Below are positions 36,691-45,867 of a DNA stretch of 64,000 nucleotides, one piece after another (position 1 is the stretch's first letter; each line of letters starts with the position of its first letter). The notes beneath the pieces were generated by a model. That model searched no databases, was not told the DNA's origin, and saw only the letters and a list, made by a program, of their open reading frames with translations. Source of the DNA: [Clostridium] celerecrescens 18A (GTDB lineage: Bacteria > Bacillota > Clostridia > Lachnospirales > Lachnospiraceae); NCBI RefSeq assembly GCF_002797975.1, contig NZ_PGET01000001.1, positions 2,418,001 through 2,482,000 on the forward strand, given 5' to 3'. A program made the position numbers and the translations under genes.

Positions 36691-37290
36691 CTACCCTGCG
36701 CTGTTCTGCAAAGGAATTCCGAATATACTGGATACCAATCTATTGATCGTTCGCTCTTTTTGTTTAAGTTCAATGTCACTCATTATTGATAATGGCTTAT
36801 CATGCAAAATACCCGAAATACCAAAGAGAAGAAAAACAGTCAATTCGTATTCATTATCAAATAGGGGAACTGTTATTATTCCTGCCTCTTTTGCCTTGTG
36901 TATAATCCCTTCGATTATCGGAACCAGTCTTCTTAATGTAGATTGATGTAACGCAATATCCATGCTCCAATGGAATTTTTCCGGTTTTATTTGTGAATAC
37001 TCATATAAAGATATGTGTAATTGTTTTATTAAATCCATAATGACGTCCATGATAGGTTTCGAAGTATCAGCAATCTTTTCAATTTTTTTTACATAATTAT
37101 CAAGAAATAAATTAATAGCACAATCAAATATTTCTTCTTTTGACTTAAAATAGTGATAAAACATACCGACCTCGCCACCCGCAATTTTGAGAATAGAACG
37201 GATCGTTGTTTGTTCATAACCATTTGCCAAAAATTGATCTAATGCGATTTCTACTAATTCTTGTTTTCTTATTTCCGATTGCTTACGCAT
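36691..37290 (-). CDS. TetR-family repressor of the glycosyltransferase
   Basis: The product has 199 residues. The helix-turn-helix is KQELVEIALDQFLANGYEQT then IRSILKIAGGEVGMFYHYFK, typical of TetR. The remaining helical domain would bind the inducer. Two identical-type operators (ACAGAA-N5-TTCTGT) lie in its promoter. The glycosyltransferase starts 88 nt downstream on the same strand. Confidence 0.88.
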   Translation of the reverse strand: MRKQSEIRKQELVEIALDQFLANGYEQTTIRSILKIAGGEVGMFYHYFKSKEEIFDCAINLFLDNYVKKIEKIADTSKPIMDVIMDLIKQLHISLYEYSQIKPEKFHWSMDIALHQSTLRRLVPIIEGIIHKAKEAGIITVPLFDNEYELTVFLLFGISGILHDKPLSIMSDIELKQKERTINRLVSSIFGIPLQNSAG

Positions 37291-37306
37291 GAAATACCCT
37301 CCTATT

Positions 37307-37355
37307 ACAGAATTATGTTCTGTAGTTAATTATGCCATACAGAATATCGTTCTGT
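37307..37355 (-). promoter_or_regulatory. Two TetR operators and promoter
   Basis: ACAGAATTATGTTCTGT at 37307-37323 and ACAGAATATCGTTCTGT at 37339-37355 start 32 nt apart, three helical turns. Between and over them on the minus strand lie TTACAG, 17 nt and CATAAT as -35/-10. Confidence 0.85.
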
Positions 37356-37390
37356 AAAGTATCAATTTGTAGAAATATTTTAATGACCTT

Positions 37391-37552
37391 ATGAGGAAAG
37401 GCGACGCCGGCATCGCGGCAGTGAGTTTGCATTCACTGTACGCCTCACCTTCCTATGCTTTGGGTACGGCGGGACAATTAATGACCCTGTTTGACCAGCT
37501 TGACTTATGCTTGCGAATCGCATCGCATAAAAAATCGGGAAAGCCTTTTTAG
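37391..37552 (+). other. GC-richer structured stretch, possible 53-residue ORF
   Basis: ATG at 37391 opens a 53-codon frame (MRKGDAGIAAVSLHSLYASP then SYALGTAGQLMTLFDQLDLC) with no clear ribosome site. The stretch is richer in GC than its flanks and has internal dyads such as CAGTGA-N8-TCACTG. It may be a gene relic, a repeat element or an RNA; I cannot tell which. Confidence 0.25.
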
Positions 37553-37561
37553 GACTTTCCC
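37529..37561 (-). terminator. Orphan minus-strand terminator
   Basis: GGGAAAG(T)CC / GG-CTTTCCC stem is followed on the minus strand by GATTTTTT. No leftward gene ends here; the next gene to the right is on the plus strand. It could mark a lost gene or shield the TetR promoter. Confidence 0.6.
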
Positions 37562-37662
37562 CAATCGCAATCCGCTTTGTTATTTGATTTAACTTAGTTC
37601 CGGCTTCCCACGTAAGTAAAAAAGCGATATAATAAGGCTATCTCATAAAAAGGAGCCAGCAG

Positions 37663-38460
37663 ATGATTTCTATTTTGAAATGCGGTTATGAATCCAGACA
37701 TCAAAAACCATTTCATATGCTTCGCCCGGAAGGTTCTTCTGACTACACCCTTCTTGTGGTAAAATCCGAAGCCTTTTTTGAATACGACCACACTTACAGG
37801 AATCTCCCTGCCAATACGGTGATTCTTTATGACAAATATGCTTATGTTCATTACGGCTGCCACACACCGGATTATAACGATGACTGGATCCACTTTGATC
37901 TGGATGAAAAAGATCTACCTTTTCTTATGGGTTTAAAAATCCCCTTCCAGACCCCGGTAAGCTTATCTGATGCAGGGCAGCTTTCCGAATTCAGCAGGCT
38001 GATCGTAATGGAAAAACATTCCTCTCACCCTTACCGGGTGCAGATTCTGGATTCCCTTATGAGGACTCTCCTTTATACCCTCGCTTCCCAGATCCATGAA
38101 AAACCGGATAAAGCGTCTTCTCATAAATACTATGGGATCATGAACAGCCTTCGGGTATCAATTTTAAATGCCCCTCACAGAAAATGGACCATAGATACCA
38201 TGTCCCAGTCGGTCCACATGAGCCCCTCTTACTTTCAGCATCTATATAAGGATCTTTTCGGAACCTCCTGCATGCAGGATGTGATATCCGCCCGGTTGAA
38301 AAATGCCTGTTTCTATCTGAGAACCACGGAAATGTCCATCCAGTCCCTTGCAGGCTTTTGCGGATACGAAAGTGAATTTCACTTTATGCGGCAGTTTAAG
38401 AAATATAAAAACATGACGCCCAGCCAGTACCGCTCCCATTACAGGAATGTATCACCATAG
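37663..38460 (+). CDS. AraC-family regulator
   Basis: This 265-residue plus-strand protein has an N-terminal cupin-like sensing domain (about 1-140) and a C-terminal double helix-turn-helix: WTIDTMSQSVHMSPSYFQHL, then MSIQSLAGFCGYESEFHFMR and the final MTPSQYR. The 3' end overlaps the convergent GH88/105 hydrolase by 9 nt. It probably activates the hydrolase or nearby sugar genes in response to a plant or host oligosaccharide. Confidence 0.9.
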   Translation: MISILKCGYESRHQKPFHMLRPEGSSDYTLLVVKSEAFFEYDHTYRNLPANTVILYDKYAYVHYGCHTPDYNDDWIHFDLDEKDLPFLMGLKIPFQTPVSLSDAGQLSEFSRLIVMEKHSSHPYRVQILDSLMRTLLYTLASQIHEKPDKASSHKYYGIMNSLRVSILNAPHRKWTIDTMSQSVHMSPSYFQHLYKDLFGTSCMQDVISARLKNACFYLRTTEMSIQSLAGFCGYESEFHFMRQFKKYKNMTPSQYRSHYRNVSP

Positions 38461-39609
38461 GAAAAAATCCTGGCCTTTCAACTTAAACAAAGCCTCCATA
38501 AAGAAATAGTCTCCGTAAATAATAGGAAATTCATGTTCCAGGCTATGATAGGAACCGGTTCCCTTTTGGAGAATGGAATCATTTTCTTCCGTGAAATCAC
38601 AGTGATGCTCATACAAAGCCTTTAACAGCTTTTCTGCTGCCTTGCAATACATATCCTGCTCCAGCTCTCCTGCCCGTCTGCCTATTTCGATCAACCCGCA
38701 GGCTGCAATGGCCGCCGCCGTATCATCACACCATGCAGGCTCCTTTGGCTGGCGAAAGTCCACCGGTATGATGCCGTCTTCCGGAATTGCTGCTATAAAA
38801 TAATGGGCGATCTTTTTTGCAGTATCAAGGTATTCCTGTTTCCCGGTATGATAAAAGCTCATAAGAAATCCATATAGTCCCCATGCCTGGCCTCTAGTCC
38901 AGGAAGATCCTGTCTCATAGCCCTGTCCTCCGTAATCCCTTACCCGTTCTCCTGTAAAAGGATCAAACTCCACAATATGGCGTACCGAGCCATCCCCTCT
39001 TACAAAATGATCCATCACCGTGTCCGCATGGAGCATGGCAATCTGTTTGAACCTGGGGTCTTTTGTTTCCTCACTAGCCCAGTAAAGCAGAGGAATATTA
39101 AAGAGACAGTCAATGATCGCCCAGCCTCTTGTATCATCACTGCATCCCGTTTTATCGTTCCAGGCCCGTATAAAACGGCCAATGGGATTAAACCTCCCTG
39201 CTAGAAGATTTGCGGCGTGAAGCCCTCTTTTTCTGGATTCCGGATTCCCGGTGAGACGATAATCCGCCACAGCCGTAGGAAGGTACATAAAACCAACATC
39301 GTGATGAAGACCGTAATAATCCTCAAAACACTGATCCAGCTTTTCCTCTGAAATCCGGGCGATCTCCATATAACGTTCCTTACCTGTCTTATGATACATC
39401 TGCCACATCATGCCGCCCCAGAAACCGTTGCACCACCAGTTGATCCCATTATCTCCTGCTAATTCACTGCCTTTGCTCCGATCGTCATGAATGCCATTTA
39501 CTGTGGTATAGGGAATTTTGTTTTTTGACTTTTCACTGACCCACTCCATTTTTTCCATGACCTTTAAAACCGCCTGGTCGATCCATGAACTTTCCTGTTC
39601 TTTACACAT
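38452..39609 (-). CDS. Unsaturated glucuronyl/rhamnogalacturonyl hydrolase (GH88/GH105-like)
   Basis: The protein has 385 residues and an alpha/alpha-barrel pattern (WWCNGFWGGMMWQMYHKTG, RGQAWGLYGFLMSFYHTGKQ). The two aspartates needed by the family are Asp104 in HHDVGF and Asp167 in RGWAIIDC. These enzymes remove the 4,5-unsaturated uronic acid from oligosaccharides made by polysaccharide lyases. There is no signal peptide, so it acts in the cytosol. It is convergent with an AraC regulator. Between 39610 and 39824 there are only AT-rich promoter-like sequences, including TTGTAA-18-TATAAA on the minus strand. Confidence 0.85.
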   Translation of the reverse strand: MCKEQESSWIDQAVLKVMEKMEWVSEKSKNKIPYTTVNGIHDDRSKGSELAGDNGINWWCNGFWGGMMWQMYHKTGKERYMEIARISEEKLDQCFEDYYGLHHDVGFMYLPTAVADYRLTGNPESRKRGLHAANLLAGRFNPIGRFIRAWNDKTGCSDDTRGWAIIDCLFNIPLLYWASEETKDPRFKQIAMLHADTVMDHFVRGDGSVRHIVEFDPFTGERVRDYGGQGYETGSSWTRGQAWGLYGFLMSFYHTGKQEYLDTAKKIAHYFIAAIPEDGIIPVDFRQPKEPAWCDDTAAAIAACGLIEIGRRAGELEQDMYCKAAEKLLKALYEHHCDFTEENDSILQKGTGSYHSLEHEFPIIYGDYFFMEALFKLKGQDFFLW

Positions 39610-39824
39610 ACGCTTTCCTTTCCTTTTCAGAATATGTTATTTTTTGTGTCTATATAGTGTAATCTGTTATCTTTATACCCTAAAGTAACACAGCTTTACA
39701 ATGTACGTTTCAGTTTAACACTGACTTATCCTGCTTTTTTATACATCTTTATTTCAAACCCAATCAATTGCCGTCAAATCCTTAATAAAAAAGCAGTCAC
39801 CCATACCCAACAGGCCAGTGCCCA

Positions 39825-39856
39825 TAAAAAAGGAGCCGTCCACATGACAACTCCTT
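39825..39856 (-). terminator. Terminator of the sugar ABC operon
   Basis: AAGGAG / CTCCTT with inner GTC/GAC pairing is followed by six T on the minus strand, just past the small membrane protein gene. Confidence 0.75.
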
Positions 39857-39873
39857 CTCTCTTAAAAACAAAA

Positions 39874-40152
39874 TCAATTTTCTTTATTGTCTTCTTCTAT
39901 CCCGTCCGCTTCTTTCTCCCCCGGGCGCTCAAATTCTTTCCTCAGCAGCTTTTTCAGAGACCACCCCACAAGCAATACCCCCACCACAAGGAATATGACC
40001 AGCGCTGTCATTTGAACCAGATTTCGGATCCCGAAAGACATCGAAAGCTCCGGTATCATCTGGAATCCAAGATAAACCAGATAGCCTCCGCCCACAAGCC
40101 GCAGGACCAGGGTGCTCTGAGGAGGATTGGAGGAACCTTTTTTCTCACTCAT
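39874..40152 (-). CDS. Small two-span membrane protein
   Basis: It has 92 residues with two hydrophobic segments (LVLRLVGGGYLVYLGFQMI and LVQMTALVIFLVVGVLLVGW) and a charged, acidic tail. No family was recognised. The start overlaps the AraR-like regulator stop by 8 nt, so it is the last gene of the chvE-gguA-gguB-araR operon. An accessory role to the transporter is possible but unproven. Confidence 0.6.
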   Translation of the reverse strand: MSEKKGSSNPPQSTLVLRLVGGGYLVYLGFQMIPELSMSFGIRNLVQMTALVIFLVVGVLLVGWSLKKLLRKEFERPGEKEADGIEEDNKEN

Positions 40153-41248
40153 TCGTATTCTCCTTTGATATAAATTTCACAGATTCCCTTTCAACAGCCT
40201 CCGAATCAAAGAGGTAATTCCCATCAAAGCATGGATTCTCTATGAGCTTTATCATATGTTCCGCTGCCTTTCTTCCCAGGGCTTCCATGGGATGGGGAAA
40301 GGAGGTGATGGGAACCTCTCCCAAAGTCGCCAGATCAGAATTATCAATGCTGACAAGGGATAAGTCCTCCGGTATGCGGATTCCTCTTTTAAAGCAGATT
40401 CCGGACAGCAGGTTTGCCACCTCATCATTATAGCAGACCACCCCTGTGCAGTCCTCCAGCCGCTGGAACAGATAATCCGCCCATAACTCCATATCTTTCA
40501 GGCTCTCGGAATCGATCCACAGAATCCTCTTTCCATCCAGCTTTAAGCCAGCCTTCTCCATGCTCTTTGCGAAACCAGAATATCTTAAATGACCCTGGCC
40601 GTCATCAGATTTAAAAATTCCACCAATCTCTTTGTGACCCGCCCGAATCAGGTATTCTGCCGCTTTCTCTCCTACCAGCGCGTCATTAAGTGATACGCAG
40701 GGAAGATTTAACTCCGGATAACTGCTGTTAAAAAACAAAACCGGAACCTGCTGCCCCATCAGCTTCTTATAATAATGCAGATTCGGATTAGGCAATGCGC
40801 TTTTTGCAGGTTCCACAATCAAACCATCAATCAGTCCTTTTTCCAGAATCTTATCCAGCGCCTCTCGTTCCCGTTCCGTCCGGTTTCCGGTAAATGCCAC
40901 CTGCATGGTATAACCAGACTTGGAAAGCACCCGCTCAATCCCCTTAAGCACAGCCGGAAATATATAGCTGTCCACATAGGTGCTGATGACAGCTATATTA
41001 AAATATTTTTCCTGACTTCCTCCCCGGGCACAGCCGCCTGCATAAGTTCCGCTTCCTTGTATACGCGTTACCAGCTTCCGCTGTTCCAGCACGTCGATCG
41101 CATGGCGTATCGTCTGTCTGCTTAAATGAAACTGAAGGCTCATCTCGTTTTCAGAGGGAAGCTTATCGCCCATCCCGATGCTGCCGTTTTCAATCTGTTC
41201 CTGTACCCATTGGACAACCATCATATATTTTGCTTCCCGTGCCTGCAT
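40145..41248 (-). CDS. AraR-like regulator (GntR DNA-binding plus LacI-type sensor)
   Basis: It has 367 residues. The N-terminal GntR winged helix (GDKLPSENEMSLQFHLSRQT, then IRHAIDVLEQRKLV) is joined to a periplasmic-binding-protein-like effector domain (FNIAVISTYVDSYIFPAVLK, GIRIPEDLSLVSIDNSD). This fusion is that of Bacillus AraR, a repressor released by arabinose. It follows the sugar ABC transporter genes on the same strand. Two sites similar to AraR boxes (TTGTA-N2-TACA) lie upstream of the binding-protein gene. Confidence 0.85.
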   Translation of the reverse strand: MQAREAKYMMVVQWVQEQIENGSIGMGDKLPSENEMSLQFHLSRQTIRHAIDVLEQRKLVTRIQGSGTYAGGCARGGSQEKYFNIAVISTYVDSYIFPAVLKGIERVLSKSGYTMQVAFTGNRTEREREALDKILEKGLIDGLIVEPAKSALPNPNLHYYKKLMGQQVPVLFFNSSYPELNLPCVSLNDALVGEKAAEYLIRAGHKEIGGIFKSDDGQGHLRYSGFAKSMEKAGLKLDGKRILWIDSESLKDMELWADYLFQRLEDCTGVVCYNDEVANLLSGICFKRGIRIPEDLSLVSIDNSDLATLGEVPITSFPHPMEALGRKAAEHMIKLIENPCFDGNYLFDSEAVERESVKFISKENTNE

Positions 41249-41268
41249 ATTCCATCCCTATCTTTCAG

Positions 41269-42435
41269 CTATTTTTTTCTCTTTGATAATAAGTCTATCG
41301 TAACTGCCCCCAAAAGTACAGCACCTTTTACGATTTTCTGAATATCGGTGGACCAGCCGTAAAGGGACATTCCATTGTTCAAAATACCCATGATAAATGC
41401 GCCGACAACGGCTCCGATAATCGTGCCAACACCACCGGTGGTCGCGGCTCCTCCGATATAGCAGGAAGCGATGGCATCCATCTCAAACTGATCTCCCGCT
41501 TTTGGAGTTGCGGAAGCGTTTCTGGCGGAGAGAACGATTCCGGCAATGGCGCACAGGATGCCCATATTGGTATATACCCAGAAAAAGACTTTTCCCGTAT
41601 TGATGCCAGAAAGCTTCGCCGCTTTCGCATTGCCTCCCAAAGCATAAATCTGCCGCCCAGCTACAGTTCTGCTTGTAATGAAATGATAGAGGACAACCAA
41701 CACGCCCATGATAACCAGTACGAACGGAATGCCATTGTAACGGGACAGCTTGTAGAAGAAAAACCAGACAATCACCAAAATTACGCCCACCTTTAAAACG
41801 GACTGCCACAGGGGATTGACCGGAAAACCATATTTCTTCTTTGTCCGTATGCTCTTTATTTCGGAAAAAATAATGAGGGCAAAGGCGGCAAGGGCAACCC
41901 CAATGGATATCATATCCAAAGTCCCCGTGCCAAACGGTATTTTAACGGTAGGCAGAAAGCCTGCGCCAATGTATGTATAGTTTGTGGGAAGCGGCCCCTT
42001 TGTCTGTGCCTTTAAAAGTGTATAGGTAAGTCCCCGTCCCATTAACATGGTTGCCAGCGTCACAATAAAGGGAGGAATGGAAAGCTTTGACACAAAAAAC
42101 CCTACAAACATACCGGATAATGTACCGATTGACAGGGCTGCAAGAATCGCTACCCACATGCTGGCCTTATAGTCCACGATCATAATACCCACAGCCGCAC
42201 CGCAGACCGCAACGATAGAACCTACGCCTAAGTCAATATTTCCAGTCAATACACACAGCAGCATGCCCACCGCAAGGATGACGATATAGCTGTTTTGCAT
42301 AATCAGGTTATTAATGTTTGCCGGGGACATGTTTTTTCCGCCTGTCATTACCGCAAAAATAAGAAATACCGCAATGAGGGCCAGTACCATGCCGTATTCT
42401 TTCATATTAATATTAACCGTCTTTTTCTTGTCCAT
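41269..42435 (-). CDS. gguB: Sugar ABC transporter permease (GguB/XylH type)
   Basis: This 388-residue protein has about ten hydrophobic segments of the ribose/xylose branched permease family. NIDLGVGSIVAVCGA near residue 70 and the C-terminal FEMDAIASCYIGGAATTGGV with TIIGAVVGAFIMGILNNGM are typical. It forms the membrane channel for the ChvE-type binding protein and works with the ATPase encoded 2 nt upstream. Confidence 0.92.
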   Translation of the reverse strand: MDKKKTVNINMKEYGMVLALIAVFLIFAVMTGGKNMSPANINNLIMQNSYIVILAVGMLLCVLTGNIDLGVGSIVAVCGAAVGIMIVDYKASMWVAILAALSIGTLSGMFVGFFVSKLSIPPFIVTLATMLMGRGLTYTLLKAQTKGPLPTNYTYIGAGFLPTVKIPFGTGTLDMISIGVALAAFALIIFSEIKSIRTKKKYGFPVNPLWQSVLKVGVILVIVWFFFYKLSRYNGIPFVLVIMGVLVVLYHFITSRTVAGRQIYALGGNAKAAKLSGINTGKVFFWVYTNMGILCAIAGIVLSARNASATPKAGDQFEMDAIASCYIGGAATTGGVGTIIGAVVGAFIMGILNNGMSLYGWSTDIQKIVKGAVLLGAVTIDLLSKRKK

Positions 42436-42437
42436 CT

Positions 42438-43985
42438 CTATTCATCCTTTCCGTTATCTGCCATAATACATTTCATAATCTTTTCCTGGGAAACTTCGTC
42501 ACGGGATAATTCACCGGTTATGTGTCCCTCATTAATAACGTAAATGCGGTCACAAATGCCAATGATTTCCTGAAGCTCCGAGGAGATCACAATAATTGCC
42601 TTACCCGCCTTTGCCAGATCGTTGATAACGCAGTATATCTCGTACTTTGCCCCGATGTCGATGCCCCGGGTCGGTTCATCAAGAATCAGCACGTCCGGCT
42701 GGGTCATCATCCATTTAGCCAGCACCACCTTCTGCTGGTTTCCACCGGAAAGGGAACTGACCGTCTGGTTAATGGAATTGGCTTTTACGTTGATTTTCTT
42801 TCTATACTCCTCCGATGAAAGGTTTTCGGCATTGCCGTTTACAATGCCTCTTTTGGAAAAGAAGTTGCGTAGCGCTGCCAGGGTCATATTTCCGCGAACA
42901 CTGTCAATTAAGATAAGCCCATAATTCTTCCGGTCCTCGGAAACGTAGGCCAGTTTATTATTAATGGCATCCCTTACATTCCGTAGGAGAACCTGCTTTC
43001 CGTTTATCTTAATGGCTCCGGTAATTTTCTGCCCGTAGGATCGTCCGAAAAGGCTCATGGCCAGCTCTGTTCTTCCCGCTCCCATCAGTCCCGCAAAGCC
43101 GACCACCTCTCCTGATTTCACATGAAAGGATATATCTCTTATCATCTTCCTGTCCGGATCATCGGGATGATAGACATTCCAGTTTTCAACCTCAAAAATA
43201 TTATCTCCGATATCACAGTCTCTTTCCGGAAAACGGTTCGTCAGCTCCCGCCCCACCATACCCTTAATGATACGGTCCTCACTGATCTCATCCTTACCCT
43301 TTTCTAAGGTTTCTATGGTCTTTCCATCCCGGATTACGGTAATGGAATCCGCTACATAGCTGATTTCATTGAGCTTATGGGAAATTATGATGCAGGTGAT
43401 GCCGTGTTTCTTCAAATCCAGCATGATGTCCAGAAGCCGCCTGCTCTCCTCGTCATTGAGGGCCGCGGTGGGCTCATCCAAAATTAAAAGTTCTACCTGC
43501 TTTGCCATAGCACGGGCAATTTCAATGAGCTGCTGCTTGCCTACCCCCAGGCTGCTGACGGGCACATTTAAATTTTCGTTTTCAAGTCCTACTTTCTCTA
43601 GCATTTCCTGAGCCCGTTTATTCGTTTTTGTCCAGTCCACCACCCCTTTAACAGTCGTCTGTTCATTTCCCAGAAATACGTTTTCCGCCACGGACAAATA
43701 GGGGCTTAAGGCCAGCTCCTGGTGGATGATTACGATTCCCTTTGCCTCGCTTTGCTTAATGCTGTGAAACTGATTTACATTTCCATTGTATACAATGTCG
43801 CCGCTGTAGGTCCCATAGGGATAAACGCCGGATAGCACATTCATCAAAGTGGACTTCCCCGCTCCGTTCTCTCCGCAGAGTGCATGTATCTCGCCCCGCT
43901 TCACCTTGATATTTACGTCATCCAAAGCTTTCACACCGTAGAACTCTTTGGTGATATGGTTCATCTCCAAGATATGTTCAGACAT
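42438..43985 (-). CDS. gguA: Sugar ABC transporter ATPase (GguA/MmsA/XylG type)
   Basis: The protein has 515 residues and two fused ATPase domains. The first has Walker A GENGAGKS and Walker [12 protein letters not shown]. The second lacks a canonical Walker A but keeps [13 protein letters not shown] and [11 protein letters not shown]. This twin layout is diagnostic of CUT2 sugar importers. It lies between the binding-protein and permease genes. Confidence 0.93.
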   Translation of the reverse strand: MSEHILEMNHITKEFYGVKALDDVNIKVKRGEIHALCGENGAGKSTLMNVLSGVYPYGTYSGDIVYNGNVNQFHSIKQSEAKGIVIIHQELALSPYLSVAENVFLGNEQTTVKGVVDWTKTNKRAQEMLEKVGLENENLNVPVSSLGVGKQQLIEIARAMAKQVELLILDEPTAALNDEESRRLLDIMLDLKKHGITCIIISHKLNEISYVADSITVIRDGKTIETLEKGKDEISEDRIIKGMVGRELTNRFPERDCDIGDNIFEVENWNVYHPDDPDRKMIRDISFHVKSGEVVGFAGLMGAGRTELAMSLFGRSYGQKITGAIKINGKQVLLRNVRDAINNKLAYVSEDRKNYGLILIDSVRGNMTLAALRNFFSKRGIVNGNAENLSSEEYRKKINVKANSINQTVSSLSGGNQQKVVLAKWMMTQPDVLILDEPTRGIDIGAKYEIYCVINDLAKAGKAIIVISSELQEIIGICDRIYVINEGHITGELSRDEVSQEKIMKCIMADNGKDE

Positions 43986-44079
43986 CTCATCAACTCCTTT
44001 ACGTTCTTATGTTACATGAAAGCAGGCGGCGGCTTTTCCGCCGCCGCCTGTCAATATTCCCATTCCGTTATTCCTACTG

Positions 44080-45252
44080 TTACTGTGCCAGCTGTGCTTC
44101 CGTGTAATAACCGCCGTCAACAATGACTTTCTTGTAATTGTCCTTATCAACCGCAACCGGAGTGCATAAATAGGACGGAACTACGATCTTGCCGTTGTTG
44201 TACTGAGTGGTATCGTTGATTTCCGGCTCTGCTCCCTGGAGAACAGCCTGAACCATGGTCACGCACTTTTCAGCCAGAAGACGGGTGTCCTTGTATATGG
44301 ACATGGTCTGGAAGCCTGAGATAATATTTTTCGTTGCCATCAGCTCCGCATCCTGTCCTGTTATCAGCGGCCAGTCCTCACCTACTTTATAGCCTGCACC
44401 TTCAAGAGCCGCTTTGCAGCCATAGGCAAAGCCGTCAAAAGCGGAAGCACAGATATCCAGCTTCTTGTCTGCGTAAAAGCCGGTCAGATAGTTCTCACAG
44501 TTCTGCTGTGCCGTTTCCTGAGACCATCTTAAAATACACGTATCCTCAAATGAAGTACGGCCCGACTCACATACCAGGGTCCCATCATCCAGATAAGGCT
44601 TTAATACTTCCATCAGTCCGTTGTATAAGAACAATGCATTGTTATCATCCGGAGAGCCCATGAAAAATTCAATGGTGTAGGTTTTTCCTTCTGCCTTTGC
44701 CTTATCCAGTTCCTTTTTGTCTTTTATGTACTGCCCGATCGCCGTGCCTACTCCTTTATTATCAAAGGTCGCATAATAGGAAACAGCGTCCGTATCCATT
44801 AACAGGCGGTCATAGGCAATGATGGGAATGCCTGCGTTCTTGGCCTGCACTTCCACATTTACCAAAGCGGAGGAATCAATGGAAGCAATAACCAGACAGT
44901 TAACGCCGGAAGCAATCATGTTTTCAATCTGGGAAACCTGCATCTGTACGTCGTCCTCAGCGTATTGGAGGTCTACTTCGTAGCCCAGGGCTTCCAGCTG
45001 TTTCTTCATGTTGGCTCCGTCGTTGATCCAACGCTCCGAGGACTGGGTGGGCATTGCTACGCCGACCTTTCCACCGCTTCCTGTGGTTTTCGATGCCTGG
45101 GTAGCCGCCTCCTGGGCTGCAGTGGTGGCATCTGCTTTGGTTTCAGCCGCCGGTGCGGCCGTGGTTGCCGAGGTCTGGGAACCACCGCAGCCTGCCAGCA
45201 TGGCAGCGGAAAGGGCCGTTCCGAGAATGAGGCTTAGGATTCTTCGTTTCAT
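44080..45252 (-). CDS. chvE: ChvE-type multiple sugar-binding lipoprotein
   Basis: It has 390 residues. The signal peptide ends in lipobox LAGC, so the mature protein is lipid-anchored outside the membrane. A low-complexity Ala/Thr linker (about residues 25-60) precedes the type 1 periplasmic-binding fold (GKVGVAMPTQSSERWINDGA, ending VIVDGGYYTEAQLAQ). Length and motifs match the ChvE group that binds arabinose, galactose, glucose and xylose. It is the first gene of the importer operon. Confidence 0.92.
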   Translation of the reverse strand: MKRRILSLILGTALSAAMLAGCGGSQTSATTAAPAAETKADATTAAQEAATQASKTTGSGGKVGVAMPTQSSERWINDGANMKKQLEALGYEVDLQYAEDDVQMQVSQIENMIASGVNCLVIASIDSSALVNVEVQAKNAGIPIIAYDRLLMDTDAVSYYATFDNKGVGTAIGQYIKDKKELDKAKAEGKTYTIEFFMGSPDDNNALFLYNGLMEVLKPYLDDGTLVCESGRTSFEDTCILRWSQETAQQNCENYLTGFYADKKLDICASAFDGFAYGCKAALEGAGYKVGEDWPLITGQDAELMATKNIISGFQTMSIYKDTRLLAEKCVTMVQAVLQGAEPEINDTTQYNNGKIVVPSYLCTPVAVDKDNYKKVIVDGGYYTEAQLAQ

Positions 45253-45277
45253 AATTTTACCCTCCTGTGGTATTATT

Positions 45278-45289
45278 TTGTATATACAA
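45278..45289. promoter_or_regulatory. AraR-like box next to the chvE start
   Basis: The perfect dyad TTGTATATACAA lies 25 nt upstream of the chvE ATG, similar to the Bacillus AraR core TTGTACGTACAA. A bound repressor would cover the promoter or ribosome site. Confidence 0.5.
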
Positions 45290-45492
45290 CTTGCGTCTTT
45301 CGCAAATTTGCATTTTTATTCACTTTTGCGTGTTTTGTTATATTTCAAATTATTTTTCATGTTATTTTGCTCAATTTATCTATATATTACATTGTAATTT
45401 ATAGTAATATTTAATAACCATAAAATAACTATATATTTTTGTTCCTATTTTGTCAATACATATTTTACCTTTTTTTCCATTTTCTTCAAAAG

Positions 45493-45504
45493 TTGTATGT
45501 ACAT
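45493..45504. promoter_or_regulatory. Second AraR-like box
   Basis: TTGTATGTACAT, about 215 nt from the first box; two spaced boxes would allow DNA looping as described for AraR. Confidence 0.4.
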
Positions 45505-45741
45505 GTCACTCCAAATCCATCAAGACAAGTTACTTGAATGAATTATCGAAGACCGGTGCATTGCCAACCAACCTTTGTCAGATTGCTTAATTCTTCCAGG
45601 GCTTGCTTAACTGAACTACTTATTACTTTTGTTTATACTTATACTTCTGTCTGCCCCTCCCCCTCCATGCGCACGATCTCACTATAGCGCATAAGGCTAT
45701 CATGACCCGAAATCACACAATGACTTGTCCGAAAGACAAGC

Positions 45742-45779
45742 AAAAAGACACCGGTTCGAGAAAAACCCCGAACGGTGTC
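45742..45779 (-). terminator. Terminator after the phosphodiesterase gene
   Basis: GACACC-GTTCG / CGAAC-G-GGTGTC stem with one bulge, followed on the minus strand by TTTTTG. Confidence 0.8.
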
Positions 45780-45867
45780 ATATGAAAGAAAGGCGCAGTA
45801 GTCACCCGCATTAGTTTACTACTTAACATAATTTGGATTTTTAAGATACAGCACTTCAAATTCCAAC

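Larger units (their letters stand above)
45253..45867. other. Long AT-rich leader of the sugar ABC operon and downstream intergenic
   Basis: No gene is seen over 615 nt. It holds the two AraR-like boxes, a very AT-rich tract (45300-45480), a small hairpin CTTGTC-CGAAA-GACAAG at 45724-45740, and a terminator at 45742-45779. A short minus-strand frame at 45713-45928 overlaps the phosphodiesterase gene and is not credible. Confidence 0.6.

Noticed and set aside
41483..41809. 108-residue frame inside gguB
   Set aside because: Shadow of the permease gene in another frame.
44965..45397. Plus-strand frames opposite the chvE signal peptide
   Set aside because: Antisense of the low-complexity Ala/Thr linker.
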